From contig JACCUF010000315.1 of the NCBI GenBank assembly GCA_013811975.1, positions 1 to 9,551 on the forward strand: a stretch of DNA of 9,551 bases, written 5' to 3'. Each line of letters begins with the position of its first letter. The stretch's first letter is position 1. This DNA comes from Geodermatophilaceae bacterium. Lineage in GTDB: Bacteria; Actinomycetota; Actinomycetes; Mycobacteriales; Geodermatophilaceae. The translations under genes and the position numbers were made by a program. The notes below the pieces were generated by a model, which saw nothing but the letters and a program-made list of their open reading frames with translations, was not told the DNA's origin and searched no databases. This document shows, piece by piece, positions 1 to 6,437 of the stretch.

Positions 1-1001
1 TGCAGCAGCACCGAGTCACGCACGCTCGCGCCAGCCTCGATCCGGACGTCTGGGGAGATCACCGAGTCGCGCACGGATCCAGCGACGTTGCAGCCCGGTG
101 ACAACAGACTGTTGTCCACCTCGGCGCTGCTGCCGATCCGCGCGGCTGCCGACCGCCCGCCCTGGGTCTGGATCCGCCAGCCGGGCTCGTCCAGGTCGAT
201 CGCGGGCTCGGCCGCGAGCAGATCCATCTGCGATTCCCAGTACGCCGAAACCGTGCCGACGTCTCGCCAGTACCCGTCGAAGCGGTATTCGCGGGCTTCA
301 CCGGCCTCCACCAGCCTCGGCAGCAGGGTGTCGCCGAAATCGTCCAGCCCCTCCTCCTGGTCGACCTCCTTCGCGAGCTCTTCGAGCAGATCGAGGACCC
401 GGTCAGGGGTGAAGACGAAGACTTCGTTCGTCACCAGGTCACTTGCCGGTTCGTCGGGCTTGTAGGCGTAATCGGTGATCGCGCCGTCGTCGCCGACCTG
501 GACGACGCCGTACCGCCCCGCATCGGCCTTGGCCACCCGTGTGGTCACCATCGTTACGGAGGCACCGCTGTCCAGATGCCGTTCCACGACGTCGCGGTAG
601 TCCAACTTGTACACCGCGTCGGCGCTGACGACCACGAGCGCCTCTGGACCGAACTCGCGGATCATCGGCGCGCTACGCCACAAGCCGTCGGCCGTGCCCT
701 GATGCCAACCACCGCGTTCATCACCCTGATGCGGATGCAGGATCAGCAGGCCACCGGTGGTCCGGTCGAGATCCCAGGGCCGACCGTTAGCCAAATGGTC
801 AGACAGCGCGCCCGGCTTGTACTGCTGCAGCACCCACACGTCGGCGATGCCGGCCCGCTGGCAGTTCGACAACGGAAAGTCGATCAACCGGTACACGCCA
901 CCATAGGAGACGGCGGGCTTGGCGCGGCAATCGGTCAGCAGTTCCAATCTGCCGCCGGCCCCACCGGCGAGCACGACGACCAGGATGCGGGTCAATGCCA
1001 T
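1..1001 (-). CDS. GlgC-like sugar-phosphate nucleotidyltransferase (partial, C-terminus off the left edge)
   Basis: The visible 333 residues match the ADP-glucose pyrophosphorylase (GlgC) family, which makes ADP-glucose from glucose-1-phosphate and ATP for cytosolic glycogen/glucan synthesis. Seen: the N-terminal nucleotide loop VVLAGGAGGRL (residues 9-19), AKPAVSYGGVYRLIDFPLSN (28-47), GTADGLWR (102-109), the metal-region SADAVYKLDY (126-135), RYGVV (163-167), FGDTLLP (222-228) and YWRDVGTVSAYWE (244-256). From about residue 290 hexapeptide-like repeats begin (left-handed beta-helix), and the window ends inside them. Differences from textbook GlgC are GGAGGRL where GGEGKRL is usual and GTADGL where GTADAV is usual, together with PWDLDRTTGGL (75-85). 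It may therefore be a GlgC paralogue with another sugar or nucleotide preference rather than the main glgC. The ATG at 1001 has GGAG about 9 bases upstream. A TAGCAT (minus strand, 1047-1052) could be its -10 box, but no -35 is evident. Confidence 0.9.
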   Translation of the reverse strand, partial: MALTRILVVVLAGGAGGRLELLTDCRAKPAVSYGGVYRLIDFPLSNCQRAGIADVWVLQQYKPGALSDHLANGRPWDLDRTTGGLLILHPHQGDERGGWHQGTADGLWRSAPMIREFGPEALVVVSADAVYKLDYRDVVERHLDSGASVTMVTTRVAKADAGRYGVVQVGDDGAITDYAYKPDEPASDLVTNEVFVFTPDRVLDLLEELAKEVDQEEGLDDFGDTLLPRLVEAGEAREYRFDGYWRDVGTVSAYWESQMDLLAAEPAIDLDEPGWRIQTQGGRSAAARIGSSAEVDNSLLSPGCNVAGSVRDSVISPDVRIEAGASVRDSVLL

Positions 1002-1090
1002 AGCGGTCTCCAACCTGTCTCCCTGCGCGGGCCTGGGGCGAACGCGATGCTATTCGTCTGCTGGACTCAGCCGCCCGGCCCCGCGTCATC

Positions 1091-1147
1091 AACAGGCAGC
1101 CGGGGCGATCACCAGGCAGCCGGGGCGATCACCAGGCAGCCGGGGCG
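1091..1147. repeat. 20-bp tandem repeat, about 2.9 copies, across the SDR stop codon
   Basis: The unit accaggcagccggggcgatc is present at 1111-1130. A preceding copy at 1091-1110 has one mismatch (a for c at 1092), and a following partial copy of 17 bases occupies 1131-1147. Read on the minus strand the rightmost copy encodes the last residues of the SDR (APAAW) and its TGA stop at 1129-1131. The other copies lie just downstream, in the 3' untranslated stretch before the GlgC-like gene. The period is not a multiple of three, and each copy carries the TGGTGA (or TGTTGA) that ends the protein. This looks like slippage duplication of the gene's tail. Confidence 0.85.
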
Positions 1148-2640
1148 TAGTCCTTGAGGAAGCATCCGTACAGGTCGTGCCCGGCCTCGCCGGCCACGAT
1201 CGGGTCGTACACCCGGGCTGCTCCGTCGACGAGGTCCAACGGCGCATGGAACCCCTCGTGGGCCAGTCGCAGTCTCGTCGGATGTGGTCGCTCGTCGGTG
1301 ATCCAGCCGGTGTCCACCGCCGTCATCAGGATGCGGTCGGTACTCAACATCTCCTGCGCGCTGGTTCTCGTCAACATGTTCAGCGCGGCCTTGGCCATGT
1401 TGGTGTGCGGATGTCCGGGACCTTTGTACGCACGGGAGAACTGGCCCTCCATCGCCGAGACGTTGACGACGTACTTGCGTCGCGCGGTCGCCGCCGCCAT
1501 GGCCGGGCGCAGCGCACTGATCAGGATGAATGGCGCCGTCGTGTTGCAGAGCTGGACTTCCAGCAACTCCAGCGGATCGACCTCGCCGACCCGCTGAGTC
1601 CAGCTGTTCACCGAATGCAGGTCCGGTACCAGCCCACCGGCGTCGATCGCGGTCTCGGCGGCGATCCGGGCGGGCGAGGCGGATCCGGCCGTCAGCGCGA
1701 GTGCGGTCAGCGCCTGTGCGGTCGGGTGCTCGGCGATCGCATCGACCAATGCCGCCGGGTGGGCGTCGCGGATGTGGTCGAAGGCGAGCAGGTCCGGTAG
1801 TGGTCCGGCTGGCAGCGGCGCGGATTCCGCGTCGACCAGGGGCGCATACGAGCCGGGCGAACGTCGTACGGTCTGTGCCGCGTTGTTGATCAGAATGTCC
1901 AGCGGTCCTAGCGCGGCAACGGATTCGGCCAGCGAGACGACCTGGGCAGGGTCGCGCAAATCGATACCCACGATCCGCAACCTGTCCAACCAGTCGGAGC
2001 TGTCCGGCATCCCGCTGAACCGCCGTACAGCGTCACGCGGGAAACGGGTGGTGATCGTCGTGTGCGCGCCGTCGCGAAGCAGCCGCAGGGCGATGTACAT
2101 CCCGATCTTGGCCCGCCCGCCGGTCAGCAGAGCTCGACGCCCGACGAGGTCGGTACGGGCATCGCGACGAGACCGGTTGAGGTCGGCGCAGGGGGGGCAG
2201 AGTTGGTGATAGAAGGCATCGACGTCGGCGTACCGGTTCTTGCAGATGTAGCAGGCCCGTGCCCGCAGCAGCGTTCCGGCGCTGGAGCCGACGACATTGG
2301 AGGCCAGTGGGGTGCCCTGCGTCTCGTCATCGATTCGGCCCGGCGCTGCGGTTGCCGTCGCCGCCGTGACCGCAAGGTCGGCGGCCAGGACGACTGCGCG
2401 ACGCTGAGACCGCCGGGTTTCCTTGACCGTCTTGAACAACTTCGCAGTCGCGCGACGCACGGCGACCGCGTCGGGATGCTCCGGGTCGGTACGGCTGAGC
2501 GCATCCACATCTGCAAGGACCCGCAGACAGGCCTCCAAATCTGCTGGATCCACGGCCGGGCGCGGGCCCAGCCCGCCGTCGTCGGTACTGCTCACCAGGG
2601 GAATCCAACCGCACGGTCCCCTGTGACGTCTGCCTCCCAT
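1129..2640 (-). CDS. Atypical SDR oxidoreductase with N-terminal four-cysteine segment
   Basis: A 503-residue protein if it starts at the ATG at 2640. Residues about 25-125 are an unrecognised N-terminal part rich in Ala and Arg. C130-x2-C133 and C148-x2-C151 form a zinc-finger-like pair. From about 165 a Rossmann fold follows: LLTGGRAKIG (171-180, the TGxxxGxG nucleotide loop), DLRD (227-230), INNAAQ (251-256, for the usual NNAG), N366 and S395 in VNVSAMEG. In place of YxxxK there is T413-N-M-A-K417, so the canonical catalytic Tyr is missing while Ser and Lys remain. I remember HPHTNMAKAAL-type sequences in a wider subfamily of such two-domain SDRs, so this is probably a family trait. Substrate and pathway are unknown. 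The start is uncertain: neither ATG 2640 nor GTG 2595 (488 residues) has a good ribosome binding site. The frame is open to 2940, but that extension runs antisense through the neighbouring gene and is unlikely. The stop lies in a tandem repeat. Confidence 0.88.
   Translation of the reverse strand: MGGRRHRGPCGWIPLVSSTDDGGLGPRPAVDPADLEACLRVLADVDALSRTDPEHPDAVAVRRATAKLFKTVKETRRSQRRAVVLAADLAVTAATATAAPGRIDDETQGTPLASNVVGSSAGTLLRARACYICKNRYADVDAFYHQLCPPCADLNRSRRDARTDLVGRRALLTGGRAKIGMYIALRLLRDGAHTTITTRFPRDAVRRFSGMPDSSDWLDRLRIVGIDLRDPAQVVSLAESVAALGPLDILINNAAQTVRRSPGSYAPLVDAESAPLPAGPLPDLLAFDHIRDAHPAALVDAIAEHPTAQALTALALTAGSASPARIAAETAIDAGGLVPDLHSVNSWTQRVGEVDPLELLEVQLCNTTAPFILISALRPAMAAATARRKYVVNVSAMEGQFSRAYKGPGHPHTNMAKAALNMLTRTSAQEMLSTDRILMTAVDTGWITDERPHPTRLRLAHEGFHAPLDLVDGAARVYDPIVAGEAGHDLYGCFLKDYAPAAW
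2596..2623. promoter_or_regulatory. Inverted repeat at the SDR start / divergent intergenic region
   Basis: CAGGGGA (2596-2602) and TCCCCTG (2617-2623) are perfect 7-bp arms around a 14-base spacer. Allowing one bulged base, TCAC/GTGA extends the pairing outward. It lies between the divergent SDR and MhuD-like genes, or in the first codons of the SDR if ATG 2640 is used. If the SDR starts at GTG 2595, the hairpin directly abuts the start. It could be an operator or an mRNA hairpin. No promoter boxes are clear nearby, so the role is open. Confidence 0.35.
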
Positions 2641-2670
2641 CACGATGGCTGTGGTGGCACGATCTGCCGA

Positions 2671-3009
2671 GTGACCGTCGTCAAGATCAATGCCATCACC
2701 GTCTCCGATGACTCCGGAGACGAGCTCGCTCGGCGCTTCGCCGCCCGCGCCGGCGCTGTGGACGATCAAGACGGCTTCGAGGGCTTCGAACTTCTCAAAC
2801 CGACCGACGACCGTACGACCTGGCTCGTCGTCACCCGCTGGCGCGACGAGGCAGCCTTCCAGGCGTGGGTGAGCTCGCCGTCGTTCGCTCATGGCCATCG
2901 CTCGGCCGCCGAGCGGGAGGGCAAGCCGGCGCCCGCTCACGTGGGAGTCAGCAGCGAGTTGTGGTCCTACGAGATCGCCGGCGGCTCGACTGGTGCCACC
3001 ATCGACTAG
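2671..3009 (+). CDS. MhuD/IsdG-like haem-degrading monooxygenase (ABM fold)
   Basis: This is a 112-residue protein starting at GTG 2671. Its N-terminus VTVVKINAI lines up with mycobacterial MhuD (Rv3592, MPVVKINAI), a cytosolic enzyme that oxidatively opens haem and frees iron. The residues known to matter in MhuD are present: N7, W66 (in FQAW) and a His at 74 in FAHGHR, matching MhuD H75 with a two-residue deletion in the loop before GHR. The central VVTRW resembles VVTHW of MhuD. The usual function is iron recovery from haem, and the match makes haem binding likely, but other small ABM-fold proteins are quinone-forming oxygenases or have unknown roles. The start is chosen because MhuD begins at the same point; no good ribosome binding site is visible. 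The plus frame is open further left (from 2062), but that part is antisense to the SDR gene. Its TAG stop overlaps the TetR stop on the other strand. Confidence 0.87.
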   Translation: MTVVKINAITVSDDSGDELARRFAARAGAVDDQDGFEGFELLKPTDDRTTWLVVTRWRDEAAFQAWVSSPSFAHGHRSAAEREGKPAPAHVGVSSELWSYEIAGGSTGATID

Positions 3010-3638
3010 TGCGAAGGCGTGAGGTTGACGTCTACGGTGACGGGTTGACCCAGGTCCCCGCTCAAGTAGTGCTGCACGTTCGGGGCAACCGCCGCGATGA
3101 TCTCCCCCACCGGTGCGTTGGCCAGGGCGGGGAGTGAGATCACGTACCGCGCCATCAACAGGCCGGCCATCTGCGAAGCAACGAGCGCAGCGCGCAACCG
3201 CGCGCGGTCAGGGGCCAACGCGACGGCAATCCTTTGCAGGACATTTCGGTCAAGGAATTCACGTAGCATCGCCGCGCCCGCATCACTGGTCGTCGCAGTC
3301 CGGATGATGGCCAACATCGGCGCCCGAGAAGCAGCGTTCTCCCAGGCTGCGAACACCGAGCGGAGCAAGCGCTCGCCGGCCCCGTCGATGCCGCCAGCCA
3401 GCACCCGGCCAATCAGGTCCTCGGGATCGAACGGGAAATCCAGCGCCGCCGCGAACAGCTTGGACTTGGTGCCGAAGTAGTGATGCACAAGGGCGGGGTC
3501 GACATCGGCCGCGCCGGCGATCGCCCGAATCGTGGCCGCGTCATACCCACGAGTCGAGAACACGCTCCGGGCGGCGGCCAGGACCGCGGCGCGAGTGTCT
3601 GGCCCGCCGGGTCGAGGCCCGCGAGGTCGAGGACTCAA
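3006..3638 (-). CDS. TetR-family transcriptional regulator
   Basis: A 210-residue DNA-binding repressor of TetR type. The N-terminal part (about 13-62) has the typical helix-turn-helix: TRAAVLAAARSVFSTRGYD, then ATIRAIAGAADVDPALVHHY and FGTKSKLFAAAL. The C-terminal part is an all-helical ligand/dimerisation domain of the kind seen in many actinobacterial regulators beside ABC exporters. The start is TTG at 3638, overlapping the permease stop as TTGA, so translation is probably coupled to the permease. No separate ribosome binding site is seen. As last gene of the ATPase-permease-TetR operon it most likely represses that operon through the palindromes at 5099-5127; this is inference from position. 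The stop (minus strand 3008-3006) overlaps the stop of the convergent MhuD-like gene. Confidence 0.93.
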   Translation of the reverse strand: MSPRPRGPRPGGPDTRAAVLAAARSVFSTRGYDAATIRAIAGAADVDPALVHHYFGTKSKLFAAALDFPFDPEDLIGRVLAGGIDGAGERLLRSVFAAWENAASRAPMLAIIRTATTSDAGAAMLREFLDRNVLQRIAVALAPDRARLRAALVASQMAGLLMARYVISLPALANAPVGEIIAAVAPNVQHYLSGDLGQPVTVDVNLTPSH

Positions 3639-4369
3639 CCGCTGCGCCGCCGAAGGGTCAGCGCACCGAGCGCGAGCGCGATCACCGTGGCGCCCAGGAC
3701 GACGGTCAGATCCCGAACGAGGGTGCCGGTAACTTCAGCCTGCTCGCCGATCTCCTGAAGTGCCTCGACCGCGTACGACATCGGCAGCGCATTACTGATC
3801 GCCCCCAGCCAGCCGGCCATCTGATCGCGCGCGATCAGCAGGCCACAGGTCAGCAGTTGAGGCAGCACGATCAGCGGCATGAATTGCACCGCCTGGAACT
3901 CCGACCGGGCGAAGGCGCTGACGAATAGCCCCAGGGCCATGCCGAGTACGGCATTGCTCACGGCGACTCCGACGACCCAACCCCACGCGCCCCGGGTGTT
4001 CATGCCCAGCAAGAGGTAGGCCGTCGCCGTCGCGACCCCCGCCTGTAGGGCCGCGGCGAGCGCGAAAGCGATCCCGTACCCCAGCAACAGGTCCAGCTTG
4101 TGCAGTGGGGTGGTCAGCAGTCGCTCAAGCGTGCCCGAGGTCCGCTCCCGCAGCATCGCGACACTGGTCACCAAGAACATGATGATCAGCGGGAACACGC
4201 CGAGCAGCGGCAAAGCGATTCGATCGAAGATCTCGTCCTCGTCGAACACGAAGCGCAACAGGACCATGAGCAGGCTAGGGACGAGAACCAACATCGCTAC
4301 GGTGCGGTGATCGTGGGACAGCTGGGTGAGTACCCGTTTCGCGGTGGCCCAGGTGATCGTCGGCGACAT
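3635..4369 (-). CDS. ABC-2 type transporter permease
   Basis: A 244-residue integral membrane protein with about six predicted helices, around residues 23-42, 51-73, 96-122, 130-153, 163-180 and 219-238. After the second helix the cytoplasmic loop RERTSGTLERLLTTPLHKLD (74-93) is the typical ABC-2 motif thought to contact the ATPase. LPMSYAVEAL (195-204) before the last helix is also a family signature. It forms the membrane part of an ABC export system with the ATPase encoded just upstream, probably as a dimer. ABC-2 permeases of this type export drugs, lipids or small natural products; the substrate here is unknown. The ATG at 4369 shares one base with the ATPase stop (TGATG), and its own stop overlaps the TetR start, so the three genes are translationally coupled. 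Confidence 0.93.
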   Translation of the reverse strand: MSPTITWATAKRVLTQLSHDHRTVAMLVLVPSLLMVLLRFVFDEDEIFDRIALPLLGVFPLIIMFLVTSVAMLRERTSGTLERLLTTPLHKLDLLLGYGIAFALAAALQAGVATATAYLLLGMNTRGAWGWVVGVAVSNAVLGMALGLFVSAFARSEFQAVQFMPLIVLPQLLTCGLLIARDQMAGWLGAISNALPMSYAVEALQEIGEQAEVTGTLVRDLTVVLGATVIALALGALTLRRRSG

Positions 4370-5088
4370 CAGGCGACCTCCGCCCGCTGCCGGATCAAGG
4401 TCAGGAACATCTGATCCAGATCCTCAGTGCCTGCGGCACGGCGCAGGGCATCCGGGGTGTCATCCGCAACGAGGTTCCCCTCGCGCAGCAACAGGATCCG
4501 GTCACACCGTCCCGCCTCGTCCATCACATGGCTGGAGACCACGATCGTCGTTCCGGCGGCGGCCAGAGCCGCGAACATCTCCCACAACTCTTCGCGTAGC
4601 ACCGGATCGAGCCCGACCGTGGGCTCGTCGAGGATCAGCAGTTCCGGTTCGCCGAGAAGCGCACAGGCCAGCGAGGCCCTGGCCCGTTGTCCACCGGACA
4701 GGGTCGACACGAGTTGCGCTGACTGTTCTTTGAGCCCCACATCGACGATGACCTGGTCCGCCGTCGTGTCGCCGGCACCGAGGACCGAGGAGAAGTAGCG
4801 GGCGTTCTCGCGCACCGTCAGGTCGGCGTAGACCGACGGCGATTGCGTCACGTAGCCAACGCGCTTGCGTAGCGCCACCGACCCGGCGGGTTCGCCCAGC
4901 ACCCGGACCGAGCCGCCGGTCACGATCTGGACTCCGACCAGGCAGCGCATGAGTGTGGTCTTTCCGCCGCCACTCGGGCCGAGCAGTCCGGTGACCGAGC
5001 TCTGGCTCACCGTGGCGCTGAGTCCATGCAGGACTTCCTTGCCACCGCGGCTGACGACGAGATCGGCGACCTCGACGGCTGCTTCCAT
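4369..5088 (-). CDS. ABC transporter ATP-binding protein
   Basis: A 239-residue ATPase subunit of an ABC export system, with all motifs complete: Walker A GPSGGGKT (37-44), Q-loop YVTQ (79-82), signature LSGGQ (130-134), Walker B LLILDEPT (150-157) with the catalytic E155, D-loop GLD (159-161) and switch H187 in SSHVMDEA. Length and order are those of the single-domain ATPases paired with ABC-2 permeases (DrrA-like class). It hydrolyses ATP to drive the permease encoded next, with which it overlaps by one base. The ATG at 5088 is preferred over the upstream GTG at 5106 because AAAGGA lies 6 bases before the ATG and family members begin near this point. It is the first gene of the operon, and the leader contains the palindromic putative TetR sites. 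Confidence 0.95.
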   Translation of the reverse strand: MEAAVEVADLVVSRGGKEVLHGLSATVSQSSVTGLLGPSGGGKTTLMRCLVGVQIVTGGSVRVLGEPAGSVALRKRVGYVTQSPSVYADLTVRENARYFSSVLGAGDTTADQVIVDVGLKEQSAQLVSTLSGGQRARASLACALLGEPELLILDEPTVGLDPVLREELWEMFAALAAAGTTIVVSSHVMDEAGRCDRILLLREGNLVADDTPDALRRAAGTEDLDQMFLTLIRQRAEVA

Positions 5089-5098
5089 CACCCATCCT

Positions 5099-5127
5099 TT
5101 CAACACACGTTGAATTAGTGATTCAAC
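5099..5127. promoter_or_regulatory. Candidate TetR operator: two overlapping palindromes sharing a half-site
   Basis: Three half-sites occur: TTCAAC (5099-5104), GTTGAA (5109-5114) and TTCAAC (5122-5127). The first two form a 16-bp palindrome with a 4-base spacer. The second and third form the 19-bp GTTGAATTAGTGATTCAAC (7-bp arms, 5-base spacer). The two centres are about 11.5 bp apart, near one helical turn. The element lies just upstream of the ABC ATPase start and over the predicted transcription start, as expected for a TetR-type repressor. Binding by the TetR protein of this operon is inferred. Confidence 0.65.
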
Positions 5128-5155
5128 ACTAGATGAAATGCGCCGTCCCGCACAA
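5126..5155 (-). promoter_or_regulatory. Possible promoter of the ABC-TetR operon
   Basis: On the minus strand a -10-like TAGTGT (5126-5131) follows a weak -35-like TTGTGC (5150-5155) with an 18-base spacer. Transcription would start near 5119, inside the palindromic operator, leaving a leader of about 30 bases before the ATG at 5088. Only the -10 is a reasonable match (TAnnnT). Confidence 0.35.
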
Positions 5156-5192
5156 GCCCCTACTCGATTGCCGGGTCAGCCAGACCAGCGAT

Positions 5193-6113
5193 TCAGCAGA
5201 AGCCGGGGGTGGCCCGCCAGGCGACCTCTGCGGCGGGGACGTCGTCACGGACGACGCTGCCTTCGATCAGGCCGTACGGCCGATCCGCCGCGTGATAGAC
5301 GCCGCCGGGGTTGTCCAGCCCGTACGGAGCGAGATCGGACAGGAAGTGATGCTTGTTGGGCATCGAGAGCCGGATCTCGGCGACCTGTGGGTGCGCCTCG
5401 AGCACGGAATGACCCATCGCGAACAGGGTCTGCTGCAAGGCGCTGCTGTAACCCACGGCGAATGTCTCCAACAGCGCTGAGCGGATGCCGGCGAACGCCG
5501 CGGCGTAGTCCGACACGGCAGATTCCTGCGCCGCGCTGCCAATAGTTGTTGCGGTGTACCGCCAGCGGGCGGTTACCGCGGTGGCGAGGATTCGGTCATC
5601 GGTTTCGGCCAGCGTGGTGAAACGATCGCGTGGAAACCCGGCGAAACCCGACTCGGTCGTCTTCAGCACCACCAGGCCGGTCAGACCGGAGACGACATGC
5701 GCGTCGGCACCGTCCACCGTCACCACGGTCGTCCGGACCTCATTCCCGGCCCGTACGAAGGCATGGTCGTGCGGCGAGCCACCTACCGCGATCCGATCCC
5801 AGCCGTACTCCTGGATCTCCACCCGCGCACCGGTGAGCCAGTCGTAGGCGCCACCGAAATGCCGGGCCAGGCGCAGCGCGAACTCCTCGATCTCGCCGAT
5901 GCCGTCACGGGCGAATGCGTAGACGGTGTTCTTTTGGGTGTCGGTCGCCAGCACGTGCGCGTTGTCGCCGTCGAGGTGCACCGCGGTGAAGTCACCTCGC
6001 AGCGCGCAGGACACGTTCAGATCCCGCAGCACGTGGCGGGGCGTCGAGCGGTCGACAGTGACAACCCGGACTTCGGCCTTGCCGTACTGATTGGACCCGA
6101 GAGTGATAGCCAT
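5193..6113 (-). CDS. uox: Urate oxidase (uricase)
   Basis: A 306-residue cofactor-free oxidase that converts urate and O2 to 5-hydroxyisourate and H2O2 in the cytosol, first step of urate breakdown. Both halves of the T-fold repeat are present and full length. Residues matching the Aspergillus flavus active site are visible: K12 in GSNQYGKAEVR, T57-D58 in ATDTQKNTVY, F157 in SGFAGF, R174 in DDRIL, Q227 in LQQTLF, and N253/H255 in MPNKHHF. The set K-T-D-F-R-Q-N-H is complete, so an active enzyme is expected. It is the third gene of uraD-uraH-uox, with 6 bases between the uraH stop and this ATG. It ends in PGFC with no SKL-like tail. No strong terminator is seen before the same-strand ABC operon 104 bases on. 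Confidence 0.97.
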   Translation of the reverse strand: MAITLGSNQYGKAEVRVVTVDRSTPRHVLRDLNVSCALRGDFTAVHLDGDNAHVLATDTQKNTVYAFARDGIGEIEEFALRLARHFGGAYDWLTGARVEIQEYGWDRIAVGGSPHDHAFVRAGNEVRTTVVTVDGADAHVVSGLTGLVVLKTTESGFAGFPRDRFTTLAETDDRILATAVTARWRYTATTIGSAAQESAVSDYAAAFAGIRSALLETFAVGYSSALQQTLFAMGHSVLEAHPQVAEIRLSMPNKHHFLSDLAPYGLDNPGGVYHAADRPYGLIEGSVVRDDVPAAEVAWRATPGFC

Positions 6114-6119
6114 CGGTGG

Positions 6120-6437
6120 TCAACTCCCCCGGTAGGTCGAGTAGGCGTACGGCGAGACCAACAGGGGGACGTGGTGGTGGGCCGCGCCGTCGGTGACGGT
6201 GAAGGTCACCGTGACTTCGGGGTAGAACGTCGGCGTGCCAGTGAGCGCGAAGTACTCAGCGGTGGCGAAGACCAGTTGGTAGTTGCCGGCGAGCAGCGGA
6301 GCCTCGGCCAACCGGGCGCGTCCGTCCAGGTCGGTGATCGCAGCGACTGTATCGCCGGTGGGATCGGTCAGTAATACGTTGACCCCGAAAGCAGGGAGTC
6401 CCCTAGCGGTGTCCAGAACGTGGGTTGTGACGCTCAT
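6120..6437 (-). CDS. uraH: 5-hydroxyisourate hydrolase (transthyretin-like)
   Basis: A 105-residue enzyme of the transthyretin fold that hydrolyses 5-hydroxyisourate, the unstable product of uricase, to OHCU. It normally acts as a cytosolic homotetramer. The N-terminus TTHVLDTARGLPA (4-16) with H6, TDLDGR with R40 (35-40), HHHVPLLVSPYAYSTYRG (87-104) and the C-terminal YRGS are diagnostic. The YRGS tail separates the hydrolase from true transthyretins. Length is normal for the family. The ATG at 6437 overlaps the uraD stop (ATGA), which indicates translational coupling, and uox follows after 6 bases. Confidence 0.97.
   Translation of the reverse strand: MSVTTHVLDTARGLPAFGVNVLLTDPTGDTVAAITDLDGRARLAEAPLLAGNYQLVFATAEYFALTGTPTFYPEVTVTFTVTDGAAHHHVPLLVSPYAYSTYRGS

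Noticed and set aside
1091..1147. Possible CRISPR array
   Set aside because: The 20-bp units are directly adjacent without spacers and lie partly in coding sequence, so it is a simple tandem repeat.
576..1157. Plus-strand open frame of 193 residues
   Set aside because: Antisense to the nucleotidyltransferase, whose motifs are clear on the minus strand.
919..1800. Long open plus-strand frame of 293 residues
   Set aside because: It is opposite the GlgC-like and SDR genes, Arg/Gly/Gln-rich with no domain signature, and passes through the tandem repeat; a shadow frame.
2062..2670. Plus-strand extension upstream of the MhuD-like gene giving a 315-residue protein
   Set aside because: The added part is antisense to the SDR coding region, and homology to MhuD starts exactly at the GTG at 2671.
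2641..2940. In-frame upstream extension of the SDR to a 603-residue protein
   Set aside because: It would run fully antisense through the well-supported MhuD-like gene and adds no recognisable sequence; high-GC DNA often leaves such frames open.
5174..5186. Small hairpin GGTC/GACC as a terminator for the urate operon
   Set aside because: Only four base pairs and no T-run; too weak to call.
5697..6374. Plus-strand open frame of 225 residues over uox and uraH
   Set aside because: Both genes on the other strand have complete active-site sets; this frame has no family features.
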